A stretch of DNA of 64,000 nt, taken from Streptacidiphilus sp. PB12-B1b. GTDB lineage: Bacteria > Actinomycetota > Actinomycetes > Streptomycetales > Streptomycetaceae. The position numbers were made by a program, and so were the translations under genes. Below are positions 33,610 to 42,811 of this stretch, one piece after another. Where the stretch lies: NCBI RefSeq assembly GCF_014084125.1, contig NZ_CP048405.1, positions 992,001-1,056,000 of the forward strand, in the 5' to 3' direction. The notes under the pieces were generated by a model, which made no database searches, was not told the DNA's origin, and worked only from the letters and a program-made list of their open reading frames with translations. Positions within the stretch are counted from its first letter, which is position 1; each line of letters starts with the position of its first letter.

Positions 33610-34234
33610 CTGTCCGCCGAGGTCCGCCGAGGTCTGCGCAGGCTATCCGACCCCGCACTGTGTCGGTGTCCGATATTTCCATGGCCGGTAAGTGATGCGA
33701 GCGGTTTCGGCCATTACCGAAAAGGAAACACGTGCACGTGCGGCCGGTGGTCGGTGCGGGTCCGGATAGCGAGTCCCGGCACCACTCGGCCGTGCATTGT
33801 TCGACGAGTGCCGGGAAAACCCGCCGCCTGGCACCACTCGTCGGGGTGCCAGGGCAGGGAATCTTTCGCGGCGAGGCTGTGACGCATCGTATTCTGTCCG
33901 CTCTAGGGCGTCAGTGTGTCCACATAACGGACGGTCAAACACGGACATAAACGGGCCAGTCCGGCGTTGATTCGCTGGAATCTCAGATGCCAGCAAACAC
34001 CGCCCGGGGACCTGCGTTACTGAAACTTCATCAATGAGCCGTAGTCACGCCGTCCAATGGCCGCCATGATTTGGGATCAAGCCGACCTACCGGTTGGCGG
34101 GCTCCGGTGGATTTGCCATCGGGAACGGGGGTACCCCGTCTCCGCCGTCGAACCACACGCGAGCGGAGGCCAGGTTGGGATGCTGCGCCGACTCGTGACG
34201 GATCGGCGCGCTCGAGCGGACGAGGGAACACGGT
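33610..34234. other. 625-bp non-coding, repeat-rich gap between the two importer operons
   Basis: No credible gene is seen; open frames here lack coding character and ribosome-binding sites. The gap holds a tandem 10-bp repeat gtccgccgag (33612-33631). The 11-bp direct repeat ggcaccactcg occurs at 33778-33788 and 33830-33840. There is a perfect 9-bp stem (33827-33835 with 33845-33853), the dyad tttcgg/ccgaaa near 33704-33721, and GTCC-acataac-GGAC near 33918. It probably contains the promoter and a long structured leader of importer 2. GGGAA before the ATG at 34235 is a weak ribosome-binding site. Confidence 0.55.
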
Positions 34235-35200
34235 ATGGGGCGATTTCTACTGCGGCGCCTGATGAACTATCTGGTTCTGGTGTTCATCGCGGCCAGTGGC
34301 ACCTACTTCCTTGCCTCGGTCACGCTGGAACCCAAGGTGAACTTCCTGAGCGAGCATCCGCAGCCGTCGCTCAGCTCCGTCTATGCGATCCTCGCGCGCT
34401 ACAACGTCGACCCGCAGATGCCGATCTACCAGCGCTACTGGAACTGGCTGACCGGCCTGGTGCTGCACGGCAACCTGCGGCAGACGATCCAGGGCGGCCC
34501 GGTCTCCACCGAGATGGGCCAGCGCATCTTCGTCAGCACCGAGCTGCTGCTCATCTCGACCATCCTGGCCTGCGTCCTCGGCGTGCTGATGGGCGCCTGG
34601 AACGCGATGCGGCAGTACCAGCTCTCCGACCGGGTCTCCACCGTCCTCTCCTACGCGCTGATCGCCACCCCGACCCCGGTCGTCGCGGTCTCGCTGAAGT
34701 ACCTGGACGACCAGTTCGGCGCGCCCATCCAGTACACGGGCATGTACGACCCGCGTGAGCACGGCACCGTCGCCATCATCTTCAACAACATGGAACACCT
34801 GATCCTGCCGACGATCACGCTGCTGCTGATCCAGGTCACCATCTTCAGCCGCTACCAGCGCAGCACCATGCTGGACGTGCTCGGCAGCGACTTCCTGCGC
34901 ACTGCCCGGGCCAAGGGCCTGCCGCGCCGCACCGCGATCATCCGGCACGGCCTGCGCACCGCCGTGATCCCGGTCATGCCACTGCTGGTCTACAACGTCG
35001 TGCTGCTGTTCACCGGCGCCACCTTCGTGGAGTACATCTTCGGCTGGCACGGCATGGGCGAGTGGCTGGTCAGCTCCATCACCACCAACGACATCAACTC
35101 GGTCGCCGCCGTGAGCATCTTCACCGCCGGCCTGGTCCTGGTCGCAGGACTGCTCTCCGACATCGTCTACGCGGCGCTCGATCCGCGGGTCCGTACCTGA
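34235..35200 (+). CDS. Peptide ABC transporter permease, DppB/OppB type (importer 2)
   Basis: A 321-residue six-helix permease starting MGRFLLRRLMNYLVLVFIAA. The EAA loop is DFLRTARAKGLPRRTAIIRH. The stretch FVEYIFGWHGMGEWLVSSI corresponds to the conserved C-terminal OppB region. Its periplasmic loop after helix 1 is longer than in importer 1 and sequence identity between the two is low. They are therefore not a recent duplication. It is first gene of a permease-permease-ATPase-receptor operon. The next gene starts 46 bp downstream. Confidence 0.93.
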   Translation: MGRFLLRRLMNYLVLVFIAASGTYFLASVTLEPKVNFLSEHPQPSLSSVYAILARYNVDPQMPIYQRYWNWLTGLVLHGNLRQTIQGGPVSTEMGQRIFVSTELLLISTILACVLGVLMGAWNAMRQYQLSDRVSTVLSYALIATPTPVVAVSLKYLDDQFGAPIQYTGMYDPREHGTVAIIFNNMEHLILPTITLLLIQVTIFSRYQRSTMLDVLGSDFLRTARAKGLPRRTAIIRHGLRTAVIPVMPLLVYNVVLLFTGATFVEYIFGWHGMGEWLVSSITTNDINSVAAVSIFTAGLVLVAGLLSDIVYAALDPRVRT

Positions 35201-35246
35201 AGCCCGCCGTGACCGACCTGACCGCCCGTACCGAGGAGACCTTCCG

Positions 35247-36248
35247 ATGACCGCCCTGTCCCCCGCAGCGGCCGCCACCGCGCCCGAGCCGCGCAAGAGC
35301 CGTGGACGCAGCTCGCTGGTGCTGCGCCGCTTCGCCCGCAACCGGCTCGCCCTGATCGGCGTGGCCATCATCGTCGCGCTGGTGTTCTGCGCCTACATCC
35401 TGCCGATGTTCCTGCAGTGGAAGTACACCCAGAACGACTGGATGAGCCTGGGCACCGCCCCGAACTCCACCCACTGGTTCGGCACCACCCCCTCCGGCCA
35501 GGACCTGCTCGCGCTGACCATGCGCGGCCTGCAGAAGTCCCTGGTGATCGGTCTGATCGGCGGTCCGCTGACCACCCTGATCGCCGCCGTGGTCGGCGCC
35601 TCCGCCGGCTACTTCGGCGGCTGGACCGACCGGATCCTGATGTGGATCCTCGACCTGATGCTGGTCGTCCCGAGCTTCCTGCTCATCGCCGTGATGTCGC
35701 CGGAGTTCGCCAAGACCACCTGGCTGGTCTACGTGATCGTGCTGGCGGCCTTCGCCTGGATGATCACCGCCCGCGTGGTCCGCAGCATGACGCAGACCCT
35801 GAAGGACCGTGAGTTCGTGCTGGCCGCCCGCTACATGGGCGTCCCGTCGATGGTGATCATCTTCCGGCACATCCTGCCCAACGTGGCCTCGATCCTGATC
35901 ATCGACGCCACCATCCAGGTCGGCTCCATCGTCCTGTCGGAGACCGCGCTGTCCTACTTCGGCTTCGGTGTGCAGCCCCCGGACGTCTCGCTGGGCACGC
36001 TCATCTCCAACGGCACCCCGGACGCCTCCACCTCGCCGTGGATGTTCTTCTTCCCGGCCGGCTTCCTGGTGCTGCTCGGCCTGTGCGTGGCCTTCATCGG
36101 CGACGGCCTGCGGGACGCCTTCGACCCGACCTCGGTCAGCGCCAAGGCCAAGACCAAGAAGGCCAAGAGCCTCACCGGGGACGAACCGGCCGCCACCAAC
36201 GATCTGCTCAGCAACACCGCTCGTGCCGAGGAAGGACTCGCCTCGTGA
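35247..36248 (+). CDS. Peptide ABC transporter permease, DppC/OppC type (importer 2)
   Basis: A 333-residue permease. A 30-residue basic N-terminus (EPRKSRGRSSLVLRRFARNR) precedes helix 1, LALIGVAIIVALVFCAYIL. THWFGTTPSGQDLLALTMRG and the EAA loop REFVLAARYMGVPSMVIIFRH are canonical. LSYFGFGVQPPDVSLGTLI marks the OppC group. The C-terminus has a Lys-rich cytoplasmic tail (AKAKTKKAKSLTGDEPAA). The stop overlaps the next start (GTGA). GGAGA before the ATG acts as ribosome-binding site. Confidence 0.94.
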   Translation: MTALSPAAAATAPEPRKSRGRSSLVLRRFARNRLALIGVAIIVALVFCAYILPMFLQWKYTQNDWMSLGTAPNSTHWFGTTPSGQDLLALTMRGLQKSLVIGLIGGPLTTLIAAVVGASAGYFGGWTDRILMWILDLMLVVPSFLLIAVMSPEFAKTTWLVYVIVLAAFAWMITARVVRSMTQTLKDREFVLAARYMGVPSMVIIFRHILPNVASILIIDATIQVGSIVLSETALSYFGFGVQPPDVSLGTLISNGTPDASTSPWMFFFPAGFLVLLGLCVAFIGDGLRDAFDPTSVSAKAKTKKAKSLTGDEPAATNDLLSNTARAEEGLAS

Positions 36249-38338
36249 CGCTCCACCACTCCCTCACCACCTCCGACGCCCCCGTTCTGGAGGTCCGTGA
36301 CCTGTACGTCTCCTTCCCGAGCGAGGCAGGCCCGGTCAAGGCGGTCCGCGGGATCGACTTCTCGCTGCGGGCCGGCGAGACGATGGGGATCGTCGGCGAG
36401 TCCGGCTCCGGCAAGTCCGTCACCGCCACCGCCGTGCTCGGCCTGCTGCCCACCGGGGCCGACGTCCGCGGCTCGATCAAGCTCGACGGCCGGGAGCTGC
36501 TCGGGCTCTCCGACGGTGCCATGTCGAAGATCCGCGGCAAGGACATCGGCATGGTCTTCCAGGACCCGCTGTCCGCGCTCACCCCGGTCTTCTCCATCGG
36601 CGCCCAGCTGATCGAGGCCCTGCAGATCCACCAGGACCTGGACAAGGCCGCCGCCCGCAACCGGGCGCTGGAACTCCTCGACCTGGTCGGCATCCCCGAC
36701 CCGCGCCGCCGGATCGACGCCTTCCCGCACGAGTTCTCCGGCGGCATGCGCCAGCGCGCGGTCATCGCCATGGCGATCGCCAACGACCCCAAGGTCCTGA
36801 TCGCCGACGAGCCCACCACCGCCCTCGACGTGACCATCCAGGCCCAGGTGCTGGAGGTCATGAAGAAGGCCCAGCAGGTCACCGGCGCGGCCATCCTGAT
36901 GATCACCCACGACCTCGGCGTGGTCGCCGGCGTCGCCGACAAGGTGACCGTCATGTACGCCGGCAAGCCGGTCGAGACCGGGCTGTCCGAGGACCTCTTC
37001 TACGAGCCGCAGATGCCGTACACCATCGGCCTGCTCGGAGCCATCCCGCGGCTCGACGGCGACGCCTCCAAGGCGCTGACGCCGGTCGAGGGCAACCCGC
37101 CGTCCATGGTGGACCTGCCCGTGGGCTGCCCCTTCCGGGCCCGCTGCCCGATCGCGGTGGACCGCTGCGCCCACGAGGAGCCGCAGCTGCTGTCCATCGG
37201 CGGCGCGGACGACCGGGCCAGCGCCTGCCACCTCTCCGCCCGGATCGGCGCCTCGGACGGCATCCCCCGCGAGGGCATGTTCCCCACCCCCGAGCTGCCC
37301 GCCTGGGAGGCCCAGGGCGACCGCGCGGCCCGCCCCGAGGTGCTCCGGGTGGACAACCTCACCAAGCACTTCCCGCTGCTCAAGGGCTCGGTCTTCAAGC
37401 GCACCGTCGGCACCGTCCGCGCGGTCGACGGCCTCAGCTTCGACATCCGCGAGGGCGAGACCTTCGCGCTCGTCGGCGAGTCGGGCTGCGGCAAGACCAC
37501 CACCCTGCTGGAGATCCTGGAGCTGCCCACCAAGCAGGTCGGCTCGGTCACCGTGCTCGGCAAGGAGACCCGGACGCTGCGCGGCAAGGCCCGCAAGGAG
37601 ATCCGCCGGGACGTCCAGGTGGTCTTCCAGGACCCCATGGCCTCGCTGGACGCCCGCATGCCGGTCGGCGACGTCCTGGCCGAGCCGATGCGCACGCACG
37701 GCTGGAGCAAGGACCGGGTCCAGGCCCGCGTCCCCGAGCTGCTGAAGCTGGTCGGCCTGCTCCCCGAGCACGCCGAGCGCTACCCCTCGGAGTTCTCCGG
37801 CGGCCAGCGCCAGCGCATCGGCATCGCCCGGGCCCTGGCCCTGGAGCCCAAGCTGATCGTCCTGGACGAGCCGGTGTCGGCCCTCGACGTGTCCATCCAG
37901 GCCGGTGTGATCAACCTGCTGGACGAGCTGAAGGCCAAGCTGAGCCTCAGCTACCTGTTCGTCGCCCACGACCTCTCGGTGATCCGTCACATCGCCGACC
38001 GGGTCGCGGTGATGTACCTCGGCCGGATCGTCGAGTCGGGCGACGCCGAGGACGTCTTCGAGCGGGCCTCGCACCCGTACACCCAGGCACTCCTCTCCGC
38101 GGTCCCGCTCCCGGACCCGCGCAAGGAGCGGGCGCGCCAGCGGATCATCCTGGAGGGGGACCTGCCGAGCCCGGCCAACGTCCCCTCGGGCTGCCGCTTC
38201 CGCACCCGGTGCCCCAAGTTCATCGGCCTCACCGAAGGCGAGGCCGAGCGCTGCCGCACACAGGACCCGGAATCCGCGGTCATCGCTGCGGACCATGTCG
38301 CCGCCTGCCACTACGCAGGGGCGCTGGAGACCGTCTGA
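36245..38338 (+). CDS. Fused OppD-OppF type peptide ABC transporter ATPase (importer 2)
   Basis: A 697-residue protein with two complete ATPases in one chain. The first half has GESGSGKSVTATA, FSGGMRQRAVIAMA and VLIADEPTTALDVT, ending in a cysteine-bearing OppD tail (GCPFRARCPIAVDRC). A 35-residue linker follows. The second half has GESGCGKTTTLLEIL, FSGGQRQRIGIARALA, LIVLDEPVSALDVS and the OppF tail SGCRFRTRCPKF. The fusion gives the same motor as the separate subunits of importer 1. The GTG start overlaps the permease stop by 4 bp. A small hairpin follows before the receptor gene. Confidence 0.95.
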   Translation: MTLHHSLTTSDAPVLEVRDLYVSFPSEAGPVKAVRGIDFSLRAGETMGIVGESGSGKSVTATAVLGLLPTGADVRGSIKLDGRELLGLSDGAMSKIRGKDIGMVFQDPLSALTPVFSIGAQLIEALQIHQDLDKAAARNRALELLDLVGIPDPRRRIDAFPHEFSGGMRQRAVIAMAIANDPKVLIADEPTTALDVTIQAQVLEVMKKAQQVTGAAILMITHDLGVVAGVADKVTVMYAGKPVETGLSEDLFYEPQMPYTIGLLGAIPRLDGDASKALTPVEGNPPSMVDLPVGCPFRARCPIAVDRCAHEEPQLLSIGGADDRASACHLSARIGASDGIPREGMFPTPELPAWEAQGDRAARPEVLRVDNLTKHFPLLKGSVFKRTVGTVRAVDGLSFDIREGETFALVGESGCGKTTTLLEILELPTKQVGSVTVLGKETRTLRGKARKEIRRDVQVVFQDPMASLDARMPVGDVLAEPMRTHGWSKDRVQARVPELLKLVGLLPEHAERYPSEFSGGQRQRIGIARALALEPKLIVLDEPVSALDVSIQAGVINLLDELKAKLSLSYLFVAHDLSVIRHIADRVAVMYLGRIVESGDAEDVFERASHPYTQALLSAVPLPDPRKERARQRIILEGDLPSPANVPSGCRFRTRCPKFIGLTEGEAERCRTQDPESAVIAADHVAACHYAGALETV

Positions 38339-38342
38339 TCCA

Positions 38343-38362
38343 CGTGCGGCCGAGGCCGCACG
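38343..38362 (+). terminator. Short hairpin between fused ATPase and receptor gene
   Basis: A perfect 8-bp stem (38343-38350 with 38355-38362) closes a CGAG loop 5 bp after the ATPase stop. Its position inside the operon suggests transcript processing, stability or partial termination rather than an operon end. Confidence 0.45.
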
Positions 38363-38405
38363 GCGTAAGCACCCTCACACCGAATCACCTACTGGGGAGG
38401 ACCCG

Positions 38406-40115
38406 ATGTCCCGTCGTTTCGTCAAGATGGCCACAGCCACAGCGCTGTCGGCCGGTCTCGTCCTGAGCGCCTCCGCCTGCAGCAGCAGCGGCGGCAGCAA
38501 GGCCAAGTCCCAGCCGACATCGGCCCCCGTGGCGACGCTCAATGAGATCAACCCGCAGGCGGTCTCGTCTCTGAAGCAGGGCGGGACGCTCAACTGGCCC
38601 GAAGACCAGTGGTCGACCCAGTGGAACAACCTGAACGCCTCCTCGCAGAACGAGGAGTCGATCCAGCAGACCATGGCGTCGATGATGCCGAGCCTGTTCA
38701 TCAGCACCGCGGACAACAAGCTCACGCCCAACCCGGACTACCTGACCAGCGTCACCAACCAGCTGGTGAACGGCAAGCAGGTCACCACTTACAACATCAA
38801 CCCGAAGGCCCACTGGTCCGACGGCACGCCGATCACCTGGAAGGACTTCCAGGTCAACTGGCAGGTCCAGAACGGCACCAACCCGAAGTACAGCACCATC
38901 GCCGGTGGCGCCGGGTACTCGCAGATCTCCTCGGTCGTCCAGGGCACCAGCCCGACCCAGGCCGTGGTGACCTACTCGCAGCCCTTCGCCGACTGGCAGA
39001 GCCTGTTCTCGCTGCTGTACCCGGGCGAGGAGATGAACACCCCGGCCAAGTTCAACACCGCCTACCAGAACGCGATCCCGGTCACCGCCGGCCCGTTCAA
39101 GCTCGGCTCGCTGAACGCCACCACCAAGGTCGTCACGGTCGTCCGCGACTCCAACTGGTGGGGCACCAAGCCGGTGCTGGACAGCATCAACTTCCGTACC
39201 CTGGACGACAGCGCCATGCCCGGCGCCTTCGCCTCGGGCGAGATCGACCTCGAGGACATCGGCCCGGACGTCTCCGCCTACAAGCAGGCCGTCCAGGTCA
39301 AGGGCACCTCCATCCGCGTCGCCGGTGGCCCCAACCTGCGCCAGCTGCTGCTCAACGGCGCCAGCCCGATGCTCTCCGACGAGCAGGTCCGCCAGGCGGT
39401 CTTCCTCGCCATCAACCGGCAGGCCATCGGTGAGGCCGACCTGAGCGGCCTGCCCTGGCCGATCAAGCCGCTGAACAACCACTTCCTGGTCAACAACGCC
39501 GCCGGCTACCAGGACAACTCGGCCGGTCTGGGCGCGTTCGACCCGTCCAAGGCGTCGGCGCTGCTCAAGGCCGCGGGCTGGACCAAGGGCTCGGGCCAGT
39601 ACCTGACCAAGGGCGGCAAGACCCTGGAGCTGCGCCTGGCCATCCCGTCCGGCGTGCCCACGGCCACCACCGAGGCCCAGGCCATGACCGCGATGCTCGG
39701 CAACGTCGGCATCAAGGTGGACACCCAGGTCGACTCCACGGACGACTTCTTCAACGACGTCTCCGCCGGCAGCTTCGACATGACCATCTTCAGCGGCATC
39801 GGCGCCATCCCGTTCTTCCCGCTGACCAACTCGCAGGCGAGCTTCCAGTCGCCGGTGAAGGGCAACATCGGGCAGAACTACTCCCGCATCGGCAGCCCGT
39901 CCATCGACCAGCTGATGGTCAAGGCCGGTACCGAGATCGACCACACCGCCTACATCTCGGACATCAACGCCGCCGACGCCCAGCTGTGGCAGCTGGCCGT
40001 CAACCTGCCGCTGTACCAGCGCCCGGAGCTCGAGGCCGCCAACCCCAAGCTGGCCAACTGGGGCGCCTTCGGCTTCGCCACCACCGACTACACCAAGATC
40101 GGCTGGATGAAGTGA
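38406..40115 (+). CDS. Peptide ABC transporter substrate-binding lipoprotein (importer 2)
   Basis: A 569-residue family 5 receptor. The signal peptide MSRRFVKMATATALSAGLVL ends in the lipobox SASAC with Cys25, followed by a Ser/Gly linker. Mature motifs are LTPNPDYLTSVTN, TTYNINPKAHWSDGTPITWKDF, NAIPVTAGPFKLG and DEQVRQAVFLAINRQAIGEADL. It resembles the LpqW-like protein at 23367 in overall pattern (DYLTS, NPKA, QVRQAVF). GGGGAGG lies 5 bp before the ATG. The receptor is last in the operon, the reverse of importer 1, and could be expressed at a different level. Peptides are the likely ligand. Confidence 0.92.
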   Translation: MSRRFVKMATATALSAGLVLSASACSSSGGSKAKSQPTSAPVATLNEINPQAVSSLKQGGTLNWPEDQWSTQWNNLNASSQNEESIQQTMASMMPSLFISTADNKLTPNPDYLTSVTNQLVNGKQVTTYNINPKAHWSDGTPITWKDFQVNWQVQNGTNPKYSTIAGGAGYSQISSVVQGTSPTQAVVTYSQPFADWQSLFSLLYPGEEMNTPAKFNTAYQNAIPVTAGPFKLGSLNATTKVVTVVRDSNWWGTKPVLDSINFRTLDDSAMPGAFASGEIDLEDIGPDVSAYKQAVQVKGTSIRVAGGPNLRQLLLNGASPMLSDEQVRQAVFLAINRQAIGEADLSGLPWPIKPLNNHFLVNNAAGYQDNSAGLGAFDPSKASALLKAAGWTKGSGQYLTKGGKTLELRLAIPSGVPTATTEAQAMTAMLGNVGIKVDTQVDSTDDFFNDVSAGSFDMTIFSGIGAIPFFPLTNSQASFQSPVKGNIGQNYSRIGSPSIDQLMVKAGTEIDHTAYISDINAADAQLWQLAVNLPLYQRPELEAANPKLANWGAFGFATTDYTKIGWMK

Positions 40116-40154
40116 GCTGACTCCGGCGGCTGAGCGCGTCTCGGCCGCCGGAAC

Positions 40155-40194
40155 CACGTGGGGGCCCCGGGCGATCCGCCCGGGGCCCCACGTG
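40155..40194. terminator. Bidirectional terminator between importer 2 and the convergent PG-binding gene
   Basis: The arms 40155-40172 and 40178-40194 form a 17-bp GC-rich stem with one bulged G and a 5-nt loop. It lies in a 92-bp gap between convergent genes. Confidence 0.8.
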
Positions 40195-40207
40195 CGTGCC
40201 GCGCCGG

Positions 40208-42631
40208 TCAGCCGCCGCTGCCGAGGGTGATGCTGGTCGGGCCGCCGGGCTTGCTGAGCAGCTGGGTCAGCGCCGAGGCGATGTCCTGCGGGGTGACCGG
40301 GCCGAGGACGCCGTTGTGCTCGACCTGCGCGCCCGCGAACGAGGGCCCGTACACCGCGCTGAGCTTGCCCAGGTCGAAGACCGGGACCATCGCGCCGGAG
40401 GCGTCGGCCTGCAGCGTCAGCGCCTTGCTGAAGGTGTTGTGGCCGAACTCCTCGGAATCCGCGCCGATCTTCACGGTGAACCGGTGGCTCATCGCCCAGG
40501 CGCCGATGGTGGACGCCGCGTTGCGCACCGCCGCGGCCGACACCTTGGGCTGGGCCGCGGTCAGGGCCAGCTGGACGACGGAGTCGGGCGCGCCGTCGGA
40601 GCGGGCCCGGTACGCCTGCTGGACGGCGGACACCGCCGCGTCCACGTTCAGCCCCTGGCCGGACTGCGGCAGCACGGTCACCACCGTGCCGTCCTCGTCG
40701 AAGTGGACGCTGCCCTCGTGGGCGCTGCCGGAGCCGCTGGAGAGCTGCTGCAGGGCGTAGCGCAGCTTGTCCTGGTCGATCACCACCACCGGGGAGACCG
40801 GGTGCGCGCCGCCGAACAGCGACTCGATCACGGTGACCGGGTTGTAGCTGTGCCGGGCGGCCAACTGCTCGGTGGCGGTGGTGTCCACGGTCAGGCCCGC
40901 CATGGCCGGGGCCAGCGACACCGCCTTCCCGTTGACGGACAGCCGCAGCGGCTCGGCGGCCAGCTTGCCCACCGTGCCGTTGAGGGTGTTCACGGCGTTG
41001 TCGCGGGTGTCGCCGCCGATGTTGTAGCCCAGCACGGTGGTGCCCTTGGGCACGTCCGCCTGGTTCAGCATCAGCCCCGCGCCGTAGGCGACCGCCCCGG
41101 CCAGGGCGATGACGACTATGCCGGTCACCGCGAGCTTGCGGGCGCGGCCGCCGCGGGCGGGCCGCTTGCCCTTGGCCGGGGCCGTCTCGGCGGCCGTGCC
41201 GGGCTCCGGCTTGCGCGGCGCGGCACCGGCGCCGCCGGTGCCGCCCGCGTAGCCGGCGGCGACCGGCGCGGCGACCGGGATCCTGAGCGTGCCGGTGGCG
41301 GCCCCGTCGGCGGGGGCGGCGGGCTTCTTGCCGGCCGGCCTGGGCGGCTTGGGCGCGCGCGGGCTGCCCGCGGCGGACTTGGCCGGGCCGTTCGGGCGCG
41401 GGGCCTCCTGGGGCGCGCCGCGGCCCGGGGCGGCCGGGGGAGCGGCGGGGTCGTCCCGGAACAGCGGCAGCGCGGCCGTGGCCTCGAAGGCGTCGCCCTC
41501 GGCGGGCCGGGCGGGCGCGCCGGAGGCGGCGGCCGCCGCGGCGGCGGCGCCGGCGGCCAGGCCGCCGGTGAAGCCCGGGAACGGGGGGAAGGCCTGGGTG
41601 CGCTCCGGCGACTGGGGCGCCCCCGCCTGCGGGGGCTGCGGCGGCAGCGGGGTCTGCTGGGTGCGCTCCGGGTCGGCGGGCGTGAACGGCTGGTGGGCGA
41701 AGGGGTCCGCCGGGGGCCGGTAGCCGGTCCCGTCGAACGGGAAGGCGTCCGGCTGCGGGGCGAACTGCGCCTCGAACCGCTGGTCGAACGGCGGCTGCGG
41801 CGGCGCGGGCTGCTGCTGCGGCTGTGGCTGCGGCGGCAGGGGCTGCTCGAAGGTGGGCTCGTAGGGCGCCTGGGGCGCCTGGTACTGCGGCTCGAACGGC
41901 TGCTCGAACGGCGGCTGCGGCGCGGGCTCGAACGGCGACTGCGCCGGGGCCTGCGGCTGCACCGGCGGCTGCGCCGGGGCCTGCGGCTGCGCCGGGCCCT
42001 GGCTCTGGCCCTGGCCCTGGCCCTGGCCCTGGAACGGCGGTTCGAACGGCGACTGCTGCGCCGGGTCCTGGGGGGTCTGCGGGCCCTGCCCCGGGCGGCC
42101 CTTCTTCCGGGGCACGAACCAGGTCCCCGAGGTCTCCTGGGTGGCCTCGGAGTCCGCCGCCGGTGCGCCCGGTGCGCCCGGCGCGGCCGGTGCCGTCGGC
42201 CCGCCCTGGGTCTGCCACTCGGGCGGCAGGTCGGGCGGGGTCGCGGCGCCACTGCCCTCCATCACGCCGAGCACCGGCGAGCCGGACGCGTCCGACCGGT
42301 GCCGGCGCTTGGGCAGCGGCGGCGGGACGGCCCCCTGCTCCGCCGGGGCCTCGGCCTCGGCGCCGCCCTCGCCCTCCGGGCGGTCGCCGCCCAGCGGGCT
42401 GCGCACCACCACCGGCGGGATCGGCCGCGAGCCCGGGATGTTGATCCGGATACGCGTGGTCAGGGTCTGCTCGGTACGCGGCTCCTCGGCGACCGGCTCC
42501 TGCTGCTGCGGCTGTCCGGCTCGTGAGAAGGCAGGGTCGCTGGGCATCCCGTAGGGCGGCGTCCCCGACGGATACGCGCCGCCGCTGGGGCGGGGCGGAG
42601 TCGGCGACGGGTTGTCAGTTTCTCGGCTCAC
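40208..42631 (-). CDS. Membrane-anchored protein with putative peptidoglycan-binding (PG_binding_4/YoaR-like) domain and long disordered N-terminus
   Basis: An 807-residue protein. About 470 N-terminal residues are Pro/Gln/Ala-rich and presumably cytoplasmic and disordered, with QGQGQGQGQ and PFEQPFEPQYQ repeats. A Lys/Arg/Pro/Ala stretch (KPPRPAGKKPAAPADG) follows. One transmembrane helix, KLAVTGIVVIALAGAVAYG, is preceded by basic residues. The extracellular part starts VPKGTTVLGYNIGGDTRDNAV and holds two repeats of the type found N-terminal to VanW domains (PF12229-like). No VanW or L,D-transpeptidase domain follows. The GTG start (VSRETDNPS) is taken at 42631. A role in wall sensing or divisome scaffolding is a guess. 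Confidence 0.7.
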   Translation of the reverse strand: MSRETDNPSPTPPRPSGGAYPSGTPPYGMPSDPAFSRAGQPQQQEPVAEEPRTEQTLTTRIRINIPGSRPIPPVVVRSPLGGDRPEGEGGAEAEAPAEQGAVPPPLPKRRHRSDASGSPVLGVMEGSGAATPPDLPPEWQTQGGPTAPAAPGAPGAPAADSEATQETSGTWFVPRKKGRPGQGPQTPQDPAQQSPFEPPFQGQGQGQGQSQGPAQPQAPAQPPVQPQAPAQSPFEPAPQPPFEQPFEPQYQAPQAPYEPTFEQPLPPQPQPQQQPAPPQPPFDQRFEAQFAPQPDAFPFDGTGYRPPADPFAHQPFTPADPERTQQTPLPPQPPQAGAPQSPERTQAFPPFPGFTGGLAAGAAAAAAAASGAPARPAEGDAFEATAALPLFRDDPAAPPAAPGRGAPQEAPRPNGPAKSAAGSPRAPKPPRPAGKKPAAPADGAATGTLRIPVAAPVAAGYAGGTGGAGAAPRKPEPGTAAETAPAKGKRPARGGRARKLAVTGIVVIALAGAVAYGAGLMLNQADVPKGTTVLGYNIGGDTRDNAVNTLNGTVGKLAAEPLRLSVNGKAVSLAPAMAGLTVDTTATEQLAARHSYNPVTVIESLFGGAHPVSPVVVIDQDKLRYALQQLSSGSGSAHEGSVHFDEDGTVVTVLPQSGQGLNVDAAVSAVQQAYRARSDGAPDSVVQLALTAAQPKVSAAAVRNAASTIGAWAMSHRFTVKIGADSEEFGHNTFSKALTLQADASGAMVPVFDLGKLSAVYGPSFAGAQVEHNGVLGPVTPQDIASALTQLLSKPGGPTSITLGSGG
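42002..42031. repeat. Hexanucleotide ctggcc repeat in the disordered region
   Basis: About five near-identical 6-bp units (ctggcc, one ctctgg variant) encode alternating Gln-Gly on the minus strand. The repeat keeps frame and could vary in number by slippage. Confidence 0.6.
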
Positions 42632-42811
42632 TGGCTCTGCTCCGGTTCGCTCCACCGCCTGAGGGGCGGGGCGCGGTCGTGGATCGTGCGTCCTAGGCGA
42701 AATGGTGCGCCCCCGCGCTGCGGGCACTACCTTACTGGGCCCGCATCCGCCCTGGACCGCCTGCCGAAATCAGCTGTTCGTCCGCTTTCCAGCCGCCCGC
42801 GGCCGATCGGA

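Noticed and set aside
33607..33882. A 91-codon open frame starting inside the importer 1 terminator.
   Set aside because: It begins in the terminator hairpin, has no ribosome-binding site, odd composition (many Arg, Cys, Pro) and no recognisable domain.
42002..42031. CRISPR-like or mobile-element repeat.
   Set aside because: The 6-bp units are contiguous, in frame and without spacers; they are a coding microsatellite.
41290..42450. Plus-strand open frames opposite the Pro/Gln-rich region.
   Set aside because: They are Arg/Gly/Ala-rich shadows of the real minus-strand gene, with no domain and no start signals.
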